DNA from: Psychromonas sp. L1A2
GTDB lineage: Bacteria; Pseudomonadota; Gammaproteobacteria; Enterobacterales; Psychromonadaceae
Direction: 5' to 3'
DNA: 64,000 nt
Assembly (NCBI RefSeq): GCF_009828855.1
Contig: NZ_WUAG01000001.1
Span: 2,356,001-2,420,000 of the forward strand
The notes beneath the pieces are model-generated. The model saw nothing but the letters and a program-made list of their open reading frames with translations. It searched no databases and had not been told where the DNA came from. Position 1 is the first letter of the stretch. Each line of letters begins with the position of its first letter. Of this stretch, positions 24,990 to 34,700 are shown in pieces. Made by a program: the position numbers and the translations under genes.

Positions 24990-25850
24990 ATGAACACTTT
25001 AGAGCTAATTAAAAAAAACCTTGATACGTTTAGTAAATCCGAACGCAAAGTAGCAGAAGCGATTCTGGTTTCACCTGAAACGGCTATTCACTCTAGCATA
25101 GCAAATTTAGCTAAAACTGCTGAAGTGAGTGAACCAACGGTAAATCGTTTTTGTCGTCGTTTAGATACTAAGGGTTTCCCTGATTTTAAACTACATTTAG
25201 CACAAAGTTTAGCCAATGGCACGCCTTATGTGAACCGTAATGTAAATGAAGACGATGGTCCTGAAGCGTATACATCGAAAATTTTTGAATCGACGATGGC
25301 TTGTTTGAACACGGCTAAAAATGGACTGGATACTAACCTCATTAATCGTGCTGTTGATGTGTTAACACAGGCGAATAAGATTTCTTTTTTCGGTTTAGGT
25401 GCTTCTTCTTCTGTTGCACATGACGCGCTTAATAAGTTTTTTCGCTTTAATATTCCTGTTTCTTGTTTTGATGACATCGTAATGCAACGTATGAGCTGTA
25501 TTAATAGTAGTGAAGGTGATGTGATTGTTTTAATTTCTCATACAGGACGTACTAAACTGTTAGTTGAAGTGGCGCAACTTGCTCGGGAAAATGATGCATT
25601 TGTTATTGCGTTAACGGAAGCGAATTCGCCGTTAGCTGAACAAAGTAATTTGGTGCTATCTTTAGGTGTGCCGGAAGACACTGATGTTTATATGCCAATG
25701 TCTTCTCGTATTGCACAGCTGGTATTAATTGATGTACTAACTACTGGCTTTACTTTACGCCGTGGTGCAAAATTTAGAGACAACTTAAAGAAAGTAAAAG
25801 TTGATATTCAAGATTCTCGTTTTGAAAAAACCGGTGATGAAGAGTATTAA
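24990..25850 (+). CDS. hexR: HexR, RpiR-family regulator of sugar catabolism
   Basis: 286 aa. N-terminal RpiR helix-turn-helix (TFSKSERKVAEAIL ... SEPTVNRFCRRL) and a C-terminal SIS domain (about 120-260; GLGASSSVAHDA, ISHTGRTK) that binds a phosphosugar, KDPG in characterised HexR. It controls central carbon genes in gammaproteobacteria. It is followed after 124 bp by pykA in the same direction and is divergent from glk, the conserved neighbourhood for HexR. Confidence 0.93.
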   Translation: MNTLELIKKNLDTFSKSERKVAEAILVSPETAIHSSIANLAKTAEVSEPTVNRFCRRLDTKGFPDFKLHLAQSLANGTPYVNRNVNEDDGPEAYTSKIFESTMACLNTAKNGLDTNLINRAVDVLTQANKISFFGLGASSSVAHDALNKFFRFNIPVSCFDDIVMQRMSCINSSEGDVIVLISHTGRTKLLVEVAQLARENDAFVIALTEANSPLAEQSNLVLSLGVPEDTDVYMPMSSRIAQLVLIDVLTTGFTLRRGAKFRDNLKKVKVDIQDSRFEKTGDEEY

Positions 25851-25883
25851 CAGTATTAGCGTGTTAATGTGTGAAAGCATTAA

Positions 25884-25898
25884 TGTAATATAATCAGA
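25884..25898. promoter_or_regulatory. Weak HexR-like half site upstream of pykA
   Basis: TGTAATATAATCAGA keeps the left half of the HexR box; the right half is poor. It sits about 75 bp before pykA. Confidence 0.3.
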
Positions 25899-25974
25899 AC
25901 AGAAAAAGAATAATTAAAATAAGTTCATTAACCCTCTTTAGCCTTATATTTTTTTATATGTAACAGGAGTTAAC

Positions 25975-27405
25975 ATGGCAAGACGTACGAAAATAGTAAC
26001 TACTTTAGGCCCTGCAACGGATCGCGATAATAATTTAGAAAAAATCATTGCCGCTGGCGCTAATATGGTTCGTATGAACTTCTCTCACGGAGAAGCTGCG
26101 GATCATGTAAAACGTGCACAGCAAGTAAGAGAAATCGCGGTCAGATTAGGCAAAGAAGTGGCGATCATGGGTGACTTACAAGGCCCCAAAATTCGTGTAT
26201 CTACTTTTGAAAACAATAAAATCCAGTTAGTAATCGGTGATAAATTCACGCTAGATAGTGATATTGAAAAAGGCCAAGGTAATCAACAAGAAGTTGGTCT
26301 TGACTACAAAACATTGCCACAAGAAGTAGACGCTGGCGATGTCTTATTATTAGATGATGGCAGAGTACAACTTAAAGTTGAATCTGTTAATGGTAACAAG
26401 GTTCATACGGTTGTCACCATCGGAGGCCCTTTATCTAATAATAAAGGGATTAATAAACAAGGTGGCGGTTTATCTGCTGCGGCGTTAACTGATAAAGACA
26501 AAAGAGACATTTTTACAGCCGCTGAAATTGGTTGTGATTACTTGGCGGTTTCTTTCCCACGTAACGGTGCGGATATTCATTACGCACGTAAGCTCGCTCA
26601 AGAAGCAGGTTGTTTTGCTAAGATTGTAGCAAAAGTTGAACGTGCTGAAGCGGTTGAAACAAAAGAGGCACTGGAAGATATTATTTTAGCATCTGACGTT
26701 GTGATGGTGGCTCGTGGTGATCTGGGTGTTGAAATTGGTGATGCCCGTTTAGTGGGTGTTCAAAAAGATATGATCCGTACTGCTCGTCGTTTGAATCGCG
26801 TTGTTATTACTGCGACACAAATGATGGAATCGATGATCAGTGCACCAATGCCAACACGTGCTGAAGTAATGGATGTTGCTAATGCGGTACTTGATGGGAC
26901 TGATGCTGTTATGTTATCTGGTGAAACAGCAGCTGGTGACTACCCTGTTGAAACGGTTAAAGCGATGAGTGATGTTTGTATTGGGGCTGAAAAACACCCT
27001 AGTATTAATGTTTCAAATCACCGTATCAACCATACTTTTGATGATCCGGGTGAAGCATTAGCCATGACGACTATGTATGCTGCGAACCATACTAACGGTG
27101 TAACGGCGATTGTTGCACTGACAGCTTCAGGATCTACGCCACTATTAATGTCTCGCTTAAGTTCAGGTTTACCGATTTATGCCTTATCGAGTAATCAGCA
27201 AACATTGAACTATTGTGCATTATACCGTGGGGTGACACCGGTTAAATTTGAATCAACAACGACAAGTAGTGTTGAGTTTATTGCAAATGCATTAGATACA
27301 TTAAAAGCAGCAAACTTAATTAAAACAGGTGATTTAATCTTGTTAACACACGGTGATGATAATGAGCAAGGCTCTACAAACACTTGTAAAATCATTAAAA
27401 TTTAA
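25975..27405 (+). CDS. pykA: Pyruvate kinase (PykA type)
   Basis: Converts phosphoenolpyruvate and ADP to pyruvate and ATP, the last step of glycolysis. 476 aa, close to the 480 of Pyk[32 protein letters not shown], catalytic Lys in [30 protein letters not shown] and [12 protein letters not shown] are all present. A Shine-Dalgarno (CAGGAG) lies just ahead, and a strong terminator follows at 27522. Operon-like with hexR. Confidence 0.95.
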   Translation: MARRTKIVTTLGPATDRDNNLEKIIAAGANMVRMNFSHGEAADHVKRAQQVREIAVRLGKEVAIMGDLQGPKIRVSTFENNKIQLVIGDKFTLDSDIEKGQGNQQEVGLDYKTLPQEVDAGDVLLLDDGRVQLKVESVNGNKVHTVVTIGGPLSNNKGINKQGGGLSAAALTDKDKRDIFTAAEIGCDYLAVSFPRNGADIHYARKLAQEAGCFAKIVAKVERAEAVETKEALEDIILASDVVMVARGDLGVEIGDARLVGVQKDMIRTARRLNRVVITATQMMESMISAPMPTRAEVMDVANAVLDGTDAVMLSGETAAGDYPVETVKAMSDVCIGAEKHPSINVSNHRINHTFDDPGEALAMTTMYAANHTNGVTAIVALTASGSTPLLMSRLSSGLPIYALSSNQQTLNYCALYRGVTPVKFESTTTSSVEFIANALDTLKAANLIKTGDLILLTHGDDNEQGSTNTCKIIKI

Positions 27406-27417
27406 TAGAGTCTAATA

Positions 27418-27494
27418 ATACCAGTCACACTAATTATTTGAATCTAAGTGATCTCATTAAGAGATCTATTTTACTTATTTAACGAAATCGGTAA
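27418..27494. repeat. MITE-like intergenic repeat (copy a)
   Basis: Begins ATACCAGTCACACTAATTA and ends near AAATCGGTAAAG. It belongs with the elements at 32351 and 39333, which have the same left end and a TTTAATGTMATCGGTAT right end. This copy has the more decayed right arm. Confidence 0.5.
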
Positions 27495-27521
27495 AGACGA
27501 CCATTTTAATGTGATAAATTT

Positions 27522-27558
27522 AAAAAGCCCCACTATTACTATCAATAGTGGGGCTTTT
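27522..27558. terminator. Bidirectional terminator pykA / GST
   Basis: A long perfect stem AAAAAGCCCCACTATT / AATAGTGGGGCTTTTT with A- and T-tracts on both sides, between convergent genes. Confidence 0.9.
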
Positions 27559-27625
27559 TATTACTCTTTAAAACATAAACGCTAAGCTTAAGGCATAGCT
27601 AATACCAAAAGAATTAATAAGGTGA

Positions 27626-28186
27626 TCATTCTTTTGGTGCTGTTTCTGAAAACATTGGATCAGTGTTAGCAAGATCTAATACTTTCTGTAACTCAGGGTA
27701 GCTTTCTAATGAGATAAGGTTTCTAAATAGAGCCCAATCTAGAAAAATAGCTAATCTTGTTTCAGCATCTGTCAGTGGTAATGCATCACTAAAGCTTTTG
27801 TCATTAATCGCCGCTAATCCAGATTCAATGCGTTTTTGTTGACGTGTTAAGTAAACACTTTTTTCAGGCGTTATTCCGTCAAACTTACCTAGCATGACTA
27901 AATTAACACACGCATCTAGCACTGTGTTGGTCATATGGTATAGCTCTACTTCTTCCACATCAGTTAAAAAACCTTCGCCAGCTAGCTCATAGATATGCGT
28001 TAAAATTGAGGTTGAATCTGTTAATTTTAATTCGCAATCAATTAATAGCGGTACTTTTTTAGTGGGAGATAATTCAGCACTTTGCGTTGCATCTATTTCA
28101 ATAAAGTCACAATCAAGCTTTGTTTGTAACAAAGCAATACGACAATGGCGAACAAAAGGTGAAGTATAGCTACCGTATAATTCCAT
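27626..28186 (-). CDS. Glutathione S-transferase family protein
   Basis: 186 aa. N-terminal thioredoxin-like domain (MELYGSYTSPFVRHCRIAL; KKVPLLID; LTDSTSILTHI, the gamma-Glu-binding Asp/Ser), then a helical C-terminal domain. It is shorter than typical GSTs (about 200). The Ser in GSYTSPFVR is the likely catalytic residue, as in other bacterial classes. It probably acts in detoxification or stress; substrate unknown. Confidence 0.8.
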   Translation of the reverse strand: MELYGSYTSPFVRHCRIALLQTKLDCDFIEIDATQSAELSPTKKVPLLIDCELKLTDSTSILTHIYELAGEGFLTDVEEVELYHMTNTVLDACVNLVMLGKFDGITPEKSVYLTRQQKRIESGLAAINDKSFSDALPLTDAETRLAIFLDWALFRNLISLESYPELQKVLDLANTDPMFSETAPKE

Positions 28187-28367
28187 AGGAGACCTTACAT
28201 TTAAAATGACAATTTATGATGATAAACAACAATGTATAACAACTAACACTGTAAAGGAAACTTACTTTATGGGCATAATAATTATTAGTCAACTAGCTAA
28301 ATCTATTAATGTAACTAATGGTTCAGATTTAGCGCTAGTATCAAACTATTACCGTTATCATTCATTG

Positions 28368-29387
28368 TTAAATAGGCAGCACTCTATTACGTCCTAGGCT
28401 TTTAGCCTTGTAGAGGTATTCATCTGCACGTGCAATAAAGTCAGTGATCGTTTCATTAGGTTTACTTTCAACAACACCAAATGAAGCCGTAATACTATTA
28501 ATGACTTGGCCTGAGCGTTTGTCTTTTAATGATAATTTTTCTAATTTTTTGCGTATCGCTTCTGCAAAGTGTCGAGCAATGCGAATGTTCGTTTTAGGTA
28601 ATAACATCACAAACTCTTCACCACCAAAACGGTAAGCAGTGCTTTCGTCTCGCATACTTTCATTAATTTTTCGACCTACTGCCTTTAATACTTGGTCACC
28701 CAATAAATGTCCCCAAGTATCATTAAACTTTTTGAAGTGATCGATATCGCAAAGAATAAGGCATAAGCCTTTGGTATCCGCTTGTAGGTAGGCAGATAAT
28801 TCAGTATCAAATGCATAACGATTAAACAACCCCGTCAAGGAGTCATACATAGCGGCATTACGACTCTCCGCTAACTGTACTTTTAAATTTCCAATTTCCT
28901 TGGTTGCCATCGCTAAACTATTACCAAAAAACTGCGTTGCACTGCGCATGTGTTTTGCATCTTTCTCTAATGTTTTTAGCAAGCCAACCACTTCATCAAG
29001 TGACCACCCTTCTTCTTCGACTTTACTAATGTTGGCGACATTTTTTTCAAAGGATTGAGCAAATTCATTAGTGTCAGAATGTGTATCTGTTACTAACTGA
29101 TCAAGCTGCGTCATCATTTTTTCAATAGTTGAACGAAATTCCCAAGTATCAGCCTCTAAAGGAGAGCTAACATGTTCTCTATATAATGATTCTGCTTGAA
29201 TTGGCGGACAAATGCTGGAGGAAGCTAATAGATGATCCATCGACTCTTTTAAAGCTAAATTCTTTTCAGCCACATAATGATACCAAAGTGCATAATTACT
29301 TGGTGTAGTAGGCACTGAGTATTTCATCATTAACGGCAATGCTTTTTTTAAATTATTCGCAGATTCTACAATTAGTTCTTTGCTCAT
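28368..29387 (-). CDS. Diguanylate cyclase (GGDEF domain)
   Basis: Makes cyclic di-GMP from two GTP. 339 aa. The C-terminal GGDEF domain (about 175-335) includes DSLTGLFNRYAF, LCDIDHFKKFNDTWGH and the active-site loop RFGGEEF. The N-terminal 170 residues are helical, without membrane segments, with a coiled-coil before the cyclase; I know no name for this sensor part. I see no RxxD inhibitory site just before GGEEF, so feedback inhibition may be absent. Confidence 0.9.
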   Translation of the reverse strand: MSKELIVESANNLKKALPLMMKYSVPTTPSNYALWYHYVAEKNLALKESMDHLLASSSICPPIQAESLYREHVSSPLEADTWEFRSTIEKMMTQLDQLVTDTHSDTNEFAQSFEKNVANISKVEEEGWSLDEVVGLLKTLEKDAKHMRSATQFFGNSLAMATKEIGNLKVQLAESRNAAMYDSLTGLFNRYAFDTELSAYLQADTKGLCLILCDIDHFKKFNDTWGHLLGDQVLKAVGRKINESMRDESTAYRFGGEEFVMLLPKTNIRIARHFAEAIRKKLEKLSLKDKRSGQVINSITASFGVVESKPNETITDFIARADEYLYKAKSLGRNRVLPI

Positions 29388-29745
29388 CGGTCACTTTCTT
29401 ATCTATCCATGAATTTATTGTTTAAAATTATAAACCCTAAAGAGGTATCTATGTATAAAAATAGTTTATTAGAAAACATTATATGAAGTTATAAGTTGAT
29501 AATTAGACATGGCGCAACAAAAATTTAATTGAAAATATTTTTAATTTACTTATAAATAACTTTTAAGAGTCTGATTTTAAATACAAAAAATGTAAAACCT
29601 ATTTTTACTGATCTTGCTCAATAATTGTTATCACATGTACATTTACAAGACATTATAAAGCAAGTATTCTTGCGCCCCTGCGCATTATGGCGCTATTTAT
29701 TCCTACTAATTATGCAACTTAATTTTAAGTAAAGGTAAAAACAGA
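29388..29745. other. AT-rich intergenic region between divergent genes
   Basis: 358 bp separating the divergent cyclase and YjiH-like genes. It should hold both promoters. No palindromic operator or RNA is evident by eye. Confidence 0.4.
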
Positions 29746-31101
29746 GTGACAGAAAGAAAATCATTTACGCTAGGCACAATATTAACTTTTATCCTTCCAT
29801 CATTGGTTGGATTGATATTGTTTATGGCACCAATTCAATACGATAATGCACTGACGATACCGATTGCGATTATTTCAAAAGCGTTGCAAGCTTTTTTAGG
29901 CGATTCGATTACTTTGATCGTGACTTTGGTCGTGTTAATTACCGCGGTATTAAGCTTAATTTGTAAGTTGTTTAATCCGGTTATTTTACAACAATCTAAA
30001 TTTATCCACGGTTTATTAAACGTTAGCCCTGTTTGGTTAGCGATTCGATTATTAGGTGCATTTTTCATTGCCGCAACTTATTGGCGCTTTGGCTCTGAAA
30101 TGATCTATTCTTCGAATACCGGCGCATTGGTATTAAATGATTTATTGCCAGTTTTACTGTGTGTCTTCTTTTTGGCTGGGCTGTTATTACCTTTGTTATT
30201 GAACTTTGGTTTATTAGAGTTATTTGGTACTTTGTTAACAAAAGTGATGCGACCAGTATTTAACTTACCGGGTCGCAGTGCAATTGACTGTATGGCCTCT
30301 TGGCTAGGCGATGGTAGTGTTGGTATTTTAATGACGAGCAAACAGTATGAGTCACGTTTTTATACTCAACGTGAAGCGGCGGTTATTGGCACGACCTTCT
30401 CTGCGGTTTCAATTACCTTTTCTTTGGTGGTTATTTCACAAGTTAAATTAGAGTACTTATTTTTACCGTTCTATTTAGCGGTATGTGCTGCGGGTATTGT
30501 GGCGGCGATTGTTGTGCCTAAATTACCTCCTCTACGCAATAAAAAAGATCTTTATATTGATGGCTCAGTTCGTCAAGAAAACGATGAGAAAACGCCTGAA
30601 GGCCATCATGTTTTATCATGGGGATTCCATCAAGCATTAACCCGTGCAGAGCAATCTAATGGTATAAAATCAACATTACAAGATGGCATCAAAAATGTCA
30701 TTGATATGGTGTTTGGTGTTATTCCTGTGGTGATGGCAATTGGTACTGTTGCGTTGATGATTGCTGAATATACGCCAATCTTTAATTACCTTGGTATGCC
30801 ATTTATTCCGTTACTTGAGTTATTACAAATACCGGAAGCAGAGCAAGCATCAACAACCATTGTGGTTGGGTTTGCAGATATGTTCCTTCCCTCGATTTTA
30901 GCGGCGTCTATTGAATCAGATATGACACGCTTTATTATTGCGGCGATGTCGGTAACACAGTTAATTTACATGAGTGAAGTGGGCGCATTATTGCTAGGTA
31001 GTAAAATTCCGGTTAGCATTAGCGAATTATTTATTATATTTATTCTACGTACCTTGGTAACGTTGCCAGTTATTACTGCTATCGCACATCTTATATTTTA
31101 A
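29746..31101 (+). CDS. YjiH-family membrane protein (nucleoside recognition/GATE domain)
   Basis: 451 aa with about ten hydrophobic helices and two nucleoside-recognition (Gate) segments (residues about 130-250 and 310-440), including GDGSVGILMTSKQYE and VVGFADMFLPSILA, the pattern of YjiH-type inner-membrane proteins. GTG start at 29746. A transporter is likely, of unknown substrate. A strong terminator follows. Confidence 0.8.
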   Translation: MTERKSFTLGTILTFILPSLVGLILFMAPIQYDNALTIPIAIISKALQAFLGDSITLIVTLVVLITAVLSLICKLFNPVILQQSKFIHGLLNVSPVWLAIRLLGAFFIAATYWRFGSEMIYSSNTGALVLNDLLPVLLCVFFLAGLLLPLLLNFGLLELFGTLLTKVMRPVFNLPGRSAIDCMASWLGDGSVGILMTSKQYESRFYTQREAAVIGTTFSAVSITFSLVVISQVKLEYLFLPFYLAVCAAGIVAAIVVPKLPPLRNKKDLYIDGSVRQENDEKTPEGHHVLSWGFHQALTRAEQSNGIKSTLQDGIKNVIDMVFGVIPVVMAIGTVALMIAEYTPIFNYLGMPFIPLLELLQIPEAEQASTTIVVGFADMFLPSILAASIESDMTRFIIAAMSVTQLIYMSEVGALLLGSKIPVSISELFIIFILRTLVTLPVITAIAHLIF

Positions 31102-31172
31102 TTCATTGCTAAGATAAGAACGTAGAATGAAGTAAAGTAAAAGACAGTCAAAACAGATTGATAGTAAACGAT

Positions 31173-31213
31173 AAAAGCGAATGATAACAAGCCAGTTATC
31201 ATTCGCTTTTTTA
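31173..31213 (+). terminator. Terminator after the YjiH-like gene
   Basis: Stem AAAGCGAATGATAAC / GTTATCATTCGCTTT followed by TTTTT. Confidence 0.9.
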
Positions 31214-31290
31214 TATTAAATGGATGTACTTAACGTTAAGTCTAAGTGCATCCATTTAAGTGTTCAAGAATCTTAAACATGCTCGTATTG

Positions 31291-31451
31291 ATACCAATCT
31301 GGATAAATTATTGGTCTATTTAGGCGTTAGGGAAAATGGATGATAGCAAGGCGTTGATTGCAGTAACTAGTATTCTCATTACAAAATCAATAACGAAGCT
31401 AAAATTCATTTTAACCAGCATAAATGACTAGATAATGACTTAGATTGGTAT
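31291..31451. repeat. MITE-like intergenic element with perfect ATACCAATCT ends
   Basis: 161 bp bounded by ATACCAATCT (31291-31300) and AGATTGGTAT (31442-31451). It is non-coding and lies directly upstream of marC. It shares the ATACCAATC end with the other repeats of this window but has a different interior. Confidence 0.6.
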
Positions 31452-31477
31452 TCAATTAACACGCAAAGGAAAGCAAC

Positions 31478-32077
31478 ATGGATATTGCATTATATCTTCA
31501 CGCAATGACTGGTTTATTAGTCATCATTGATCCTATCGGTTCAGCATTAATTTTTAACTCATTAACAGCGAGTAGTGACCAAAAACACCGTAATTTAATG
31601 GCAGTAAAGTCCGTTATTATTAGTGGTATTACCCTTATTTTATTTGGTAATTATGGCGAGGCTTTGTTCTCACAGCTGGGTATTAATATCAATTCACTGC
31701 GTATATCAGGTGGTTTATTACTGTTTTACACTGCGTTTATTATGATCACTCAAGAGTTGAAGTTTACTAACACAGACAAAAACTCTGATATTTCAGTATT
31801 CCCCATGTCGATACCTTTATTGGCAGGCCCTGGCACATTAACTTTAGCGATTCTTTTGTTCTCACAAAATACCGAAGGCAATGATTCAATCCTTTCCGTG
31901 AGTGCTGCGATTGTGAGTGTCTTAATCATCACTTTAGTCGCTATGGTTGCCTCTAAATACCTTAAGAAAATGATTGGTAAAACGGGTGATGAAATATTAC
32001 GTCGTTTCTTAGGTGTTATCCTTGCTGCATTAGCAATACAGTTTATTTATGAAGGCATTCGTAATATTTCGATGTAG
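31478..32077 (+). CDS. MarC family integral membrane protein
   Basis: 199 aa with six hydrophobic helices; LLVIIDPIGSALIF near the start and SIPLLAGPGTLTLAILL in the middle are MarC-family blocks. Function is not settled for the family (the old link to multiple resistance is not supported). ATG behind AAAGGAAAG. Terminator 50 bp downstream. Confidence 0.85.
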   Translation: MDIALYLHAMTGLLVIIDPIGSALIFNSLTASSDQKHRNLMAVKSVIISGITLILFGNYGEALFSQLGININSLRISGGLLLFYTAFIMITQELKFTNTDKNSDISVFPMSIPLLAGPGTLTLAILLFSQNTEGNDSILSVSAAIVSVLIITLVAMVASKYLKKMIGKTGDEILRRFLGVILAALAIQFIYEGIRNISM

Positions 32078-32125
32078 TGAATAGTTTTTCAATCTTTAAT
32101 CGCTCGAAGACATAAATTTGCTTTA

Positions 32126-32163
32126 ACCCCAATAAACTACTGGTTTTATTGGGGTTGTTTTTT
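32126..32163 (+). terminator. Terminator after marC-like gene
   Basis: AACCCCAATAA / TTATTGGGGTT stem followed by a T-rich tract. Confidence 0.85.
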
Positions 32164-32745
32164 AGCAGATGGAACATGGTTTGCTAACAACAATTACCGT
32201 TAATTGTTAACAGAAGTTATCGTTATTGCTTAAATACCTTTAATGTAATTCACCTTCTTTCTCAACACTTCCATAGTATTTATGACAACTTTCTAGCGAT
32301 GTAAAAGTCAAAATAATTAAATCATACATACTCTATATACTGTTTAGATCATACCAATCACACTAATTAACCTCTTTTGATTAATTCTCCGATAGACGAT
32401 TAACGACTTAATCTTTGAAAGGCCTCAATTTACGTCTTAAACTAAGTCATTTTCCTGCGCAAAATTTAGAACATTTATTTAATGTAATCGGTATAATCAA
32501 TCATTCAACACTAAGTTATTGCGCAATATCAATAAGAAAGTAAATGAGATGATTCAAACTATATTTATTCAATTTTCTTTCAAGACTCAATGTAAATAAT
32601 CGATTTAAAAGTAAATTGAAAAGGCGATTTACAAGGTAATTTAAAATCAATTTCAACAATTAAAAGTTGAATAATAAAGTAATGAACTCAGTTGCCAGTA
32701 AGACTTAAGCCCAACAATAAGACTCAACATGAGAAGGATTTTCAT
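32164..32745. other. Long intergenic region with one MITE-like repeat
   Basis: About 580 bp without a gene. It holds the repeat 32351-32493 and AT-rich DNA; the universal stress protein promoter must lie in the right part. Confidence 0.5.
32351..32493. repeat. MITE-like intergenic repeat (copy b)
   Basis: 143 bp from ATACCAATCACACTAATTAA to TTTAATGTAATCGGTAT. The ends are imperfect inverted repeats of one another (about 13 of 16 positions). It shares both ends with 39333-39399. Confidence 0.65.
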
Positions 32746-33177
32746 ATGAAAAAGCACATTCTTTGTTCCATCGATTTAGCTTATTTAAAAGAAGCTGCTG
32801 CGATATTAATAGAAGCAGAAAAACAAGCGAGTCTGGATGACGCAAAACTGACGATCATTACCGTGATACCTGATTACAGATCTTCTTGGGTTGGCTCATT
32901 TTTTAAAGAAGGTACGCTACGAAAAGCAGCACTAGCTGCAAGTGAAGAACTTCGTGAACTGGTCAAAACCACTTTGCCCAATCAAGAAAAAATTAAATGT
33001 ATTGTTGAAGTAGGCGTTGTTTATGAACAGGTATTGAACAATATTAAAAAGTTAAAAATTGACTTGGTTGTATTAGGGGCACATAAACCGAATGTGATCG
33101 ACCGATTAATTGGGCCAAATGCCTCAAGAATTGTGCGTAAATCTCCTGCATCAACCTTGGTGATTAGATTAGATTAG
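32746..33177 (+). CDS. Universal stress protein (UspA family)
   Basis: 143 aa. KKHILCSIDLAYLKEA at the start, VVLGAHKPNVIDRLIGPNASRIVRKSPASTLVIR at the end: the ATP-binding G-x2-G-x9-G-S/T-like loop is present in altered form (GAHKPN...GPNAS). Start chosen at MKKH because AGAAGGAT lies at the right distance; an upstream in-frame ATG (32692) would add 18 unlikely residues. Small soluble stress protein. Confidence 0.85.
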   Translation: MKKHILCSIDLAYLKEAAAILIEAEKQASLDDAKLTIITVIPDYRSSWVGSFFKEGTLRKAALAASEELRELVKTTLPNQEKIKCIVEVGVVYEQVLNNIKKLKIDLVVLGAHKPNVIDRLIGPNASRIVRKSPASTLVIRLD

Positions 33178-33349
33178 ATTAAATTAATTTAATTGGTTAG
33201 TGTTGGCGTAATAAGGCTGAGTTAGTTTTTATTTCAATCTAAAAGCAACTCAGCCGACTTCAGCTTGTGTTGCTTATTTGACATTTTCTCTGGAATAATC
33301 AACGACACTTAACAAACGAATTGCATTGTTTATCTGAATTTAAGAAAGG

Positions 33350-34459
33350 TTAAAAGTCTAACTTAAGTTGTTGTTCTTTTACTTCAGGTTTTAACATGAC
33401 ACTGAGGCCAAGCAATCTAATCTCTCTACCTTTTTGCCTTTGAAGTATTTCTTGCAGAAGTTCACGAAAATGGGCGAGATCTAATTGCGTTTGTACATGC
33501 TCTATCGTTGTTAATTGAAAGTCAGCGAACTTTACCTTAATGCCCTGCTTTGTGATCTCTTTCGATGGAGAAGCTCGCTCTAATCGTTTATCTAATTCAT
33601 GATAAAGCTTTTGTTCAATGAACTCCCAGCACTGATCGAAAGTAGAAATATTAGTTGAAAAGGTACGCTCCACGCCGACTGATTTACGTTCACGTTCAGT
33701 GATCACTTCTCGATTATCGATACCATGGCTATAATTCCATAATGACAAGCCCATACGACCATATTTTCTCAGTAATTCACGATAATCGGTATGTTTAATA
33801 TCTTCACAAAGGTAGAAATTGCCTTGGTGAAGCTTCTTTAAACTCACCTTTCCTACACCTGGTATTTTCTCTAAGGGTAGCATATCAATGACGCCTTGAA
33901 CTTCATTCGGCGGGATCACAAATTGCCCATCAGGTTTATTCATATCTGACGCGACTTTGGCCAAAAATTTAATAGGGGCAACACCTGCTGAAGCTGTCAG
34001 GTTCAATTCATTACGGATATCATTTCTAATCGCTTCTGCAATCAATGTCGCTGAACCATGTAATTGTTTGCAATCTGTTACGTCTAGAAAGGCTTCATCT
34101 AATGATAACGGCTCAATGATTTGAGTGTAGCGTAAAAAAATGGCTCGAATCTGTTTAGAAATGTCTTTATAAACTTGCATACGCCCCGGTACCACGGTTA
34201 AGTGGGGGCATAATTTTAAAGCTTGGGAAGTTGGCATTGCTGAATGCACACCATATTTACGTGCATCATAGTTACATGTGCTTATTACACCACGTTGAAG
34301 TGTGCTGCCTCCGACGGCAAGCGGAATGCCTCTGTAATTGGGCTCATCGCGCATCTCGACAGATGCAAAAAATGAGTCCATATCAATATGTACAATTTTA
34401 CGTTGAACCTGAACTTTAGAGGTCACCTTATTTTTAGGGAGGATCACATCAGCACACAT
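33350..34459 (-). CDS. dinB: DNA polymerase IV
   Basis: Error-prone Y-family translesion polymerase. 369 aa with HIDMDSFFASVE (metal-binding Asp), YDARKYGVHSAMP, SLDEAFLDV (the two catalytic acidic residues), ASAGVAPIKFLAKVASDMNKP, the helix-hairpin-helix IPGVGKVSLKKL and a C-terminal little-finger domain ending QLKLDF, a plausible beta-clamp-binding tail. No clear LexA box could be confirmed upstream by eye. Confidence 0.95.
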   Translation of the reverse strand: MCADVILPKNKVTSKVQVQRKIVHIDMDSFFASVEMRDEPNYRGIPLAVGGSTLQRGVISTCNYDARKYGVHSAMPTSQALKLCPHLTVVPGRMQVYKDISKQIRAIFLRYTQIIEPLSLDEAFLDVTDCKQLHGSATLIAEAIRNDIRNELNLTASAGVAPIKFLAKVASDMNKPDGQFVIPPNEVQGVIDMLPLEKIPGVGKVSLKKLHQGNFYLCEDIKHTDYRELLRKYGRMGLSLWNYSHGIDNREVITERERKSVGVERTFSTNISTFDQCWEFIEQKLYHELDKRLERASPSKEITKQGIKVKFADFQLTTIEHVQTQLDLAHFRELLQEILQRQKGREIRLLGLSVMLKPEVKEQQLKLDF

Positions 34460-34609
34460 ATTAGGGCAACCTTAAGACATAAAAGTAAGATGGCTATTTA
34501 ACAACCTCTTAAATTGCATTTTCATCTACTTTAAACCTGTTTATTTATCCAGTTAATTTTATGGTAATAATCAAAAATTACAAGTACAAATAAAAATTGT
34601 ATGCTACGT

Positions 34610-34640
34610 TTGACATTACCCTTAGGGGAAGGGTTAGGCT
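34610..34640 (+). promoter_or_regulatory. CueR-type promoter/operator of copA
   Basis: TTGACA (34610-34615) and TAGGCT (34635-34640) are 19 bp apart, the stretched spacing of MerR-family promoters. The spacer holds the dyad ACCCTTAGGGGAAGGGT (34618-34634), like the CueR operator. CueR encoded at 37143 should activate copA with copper or silver. Confidence 0.88.
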
Positions 34641-34700
34641 TTATCTATCAAATAACTATTCAGTAATTTCTGAGTAGACATTAAGCCGGAGGTAACTTCT

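Noticed and set aside
28206-28397. 63-aa frame between GST and cyclase genes
   Set aside because: Poor ribosome-binding site, overlaps the 3' end of the cyclase gene, no recognisable protein.
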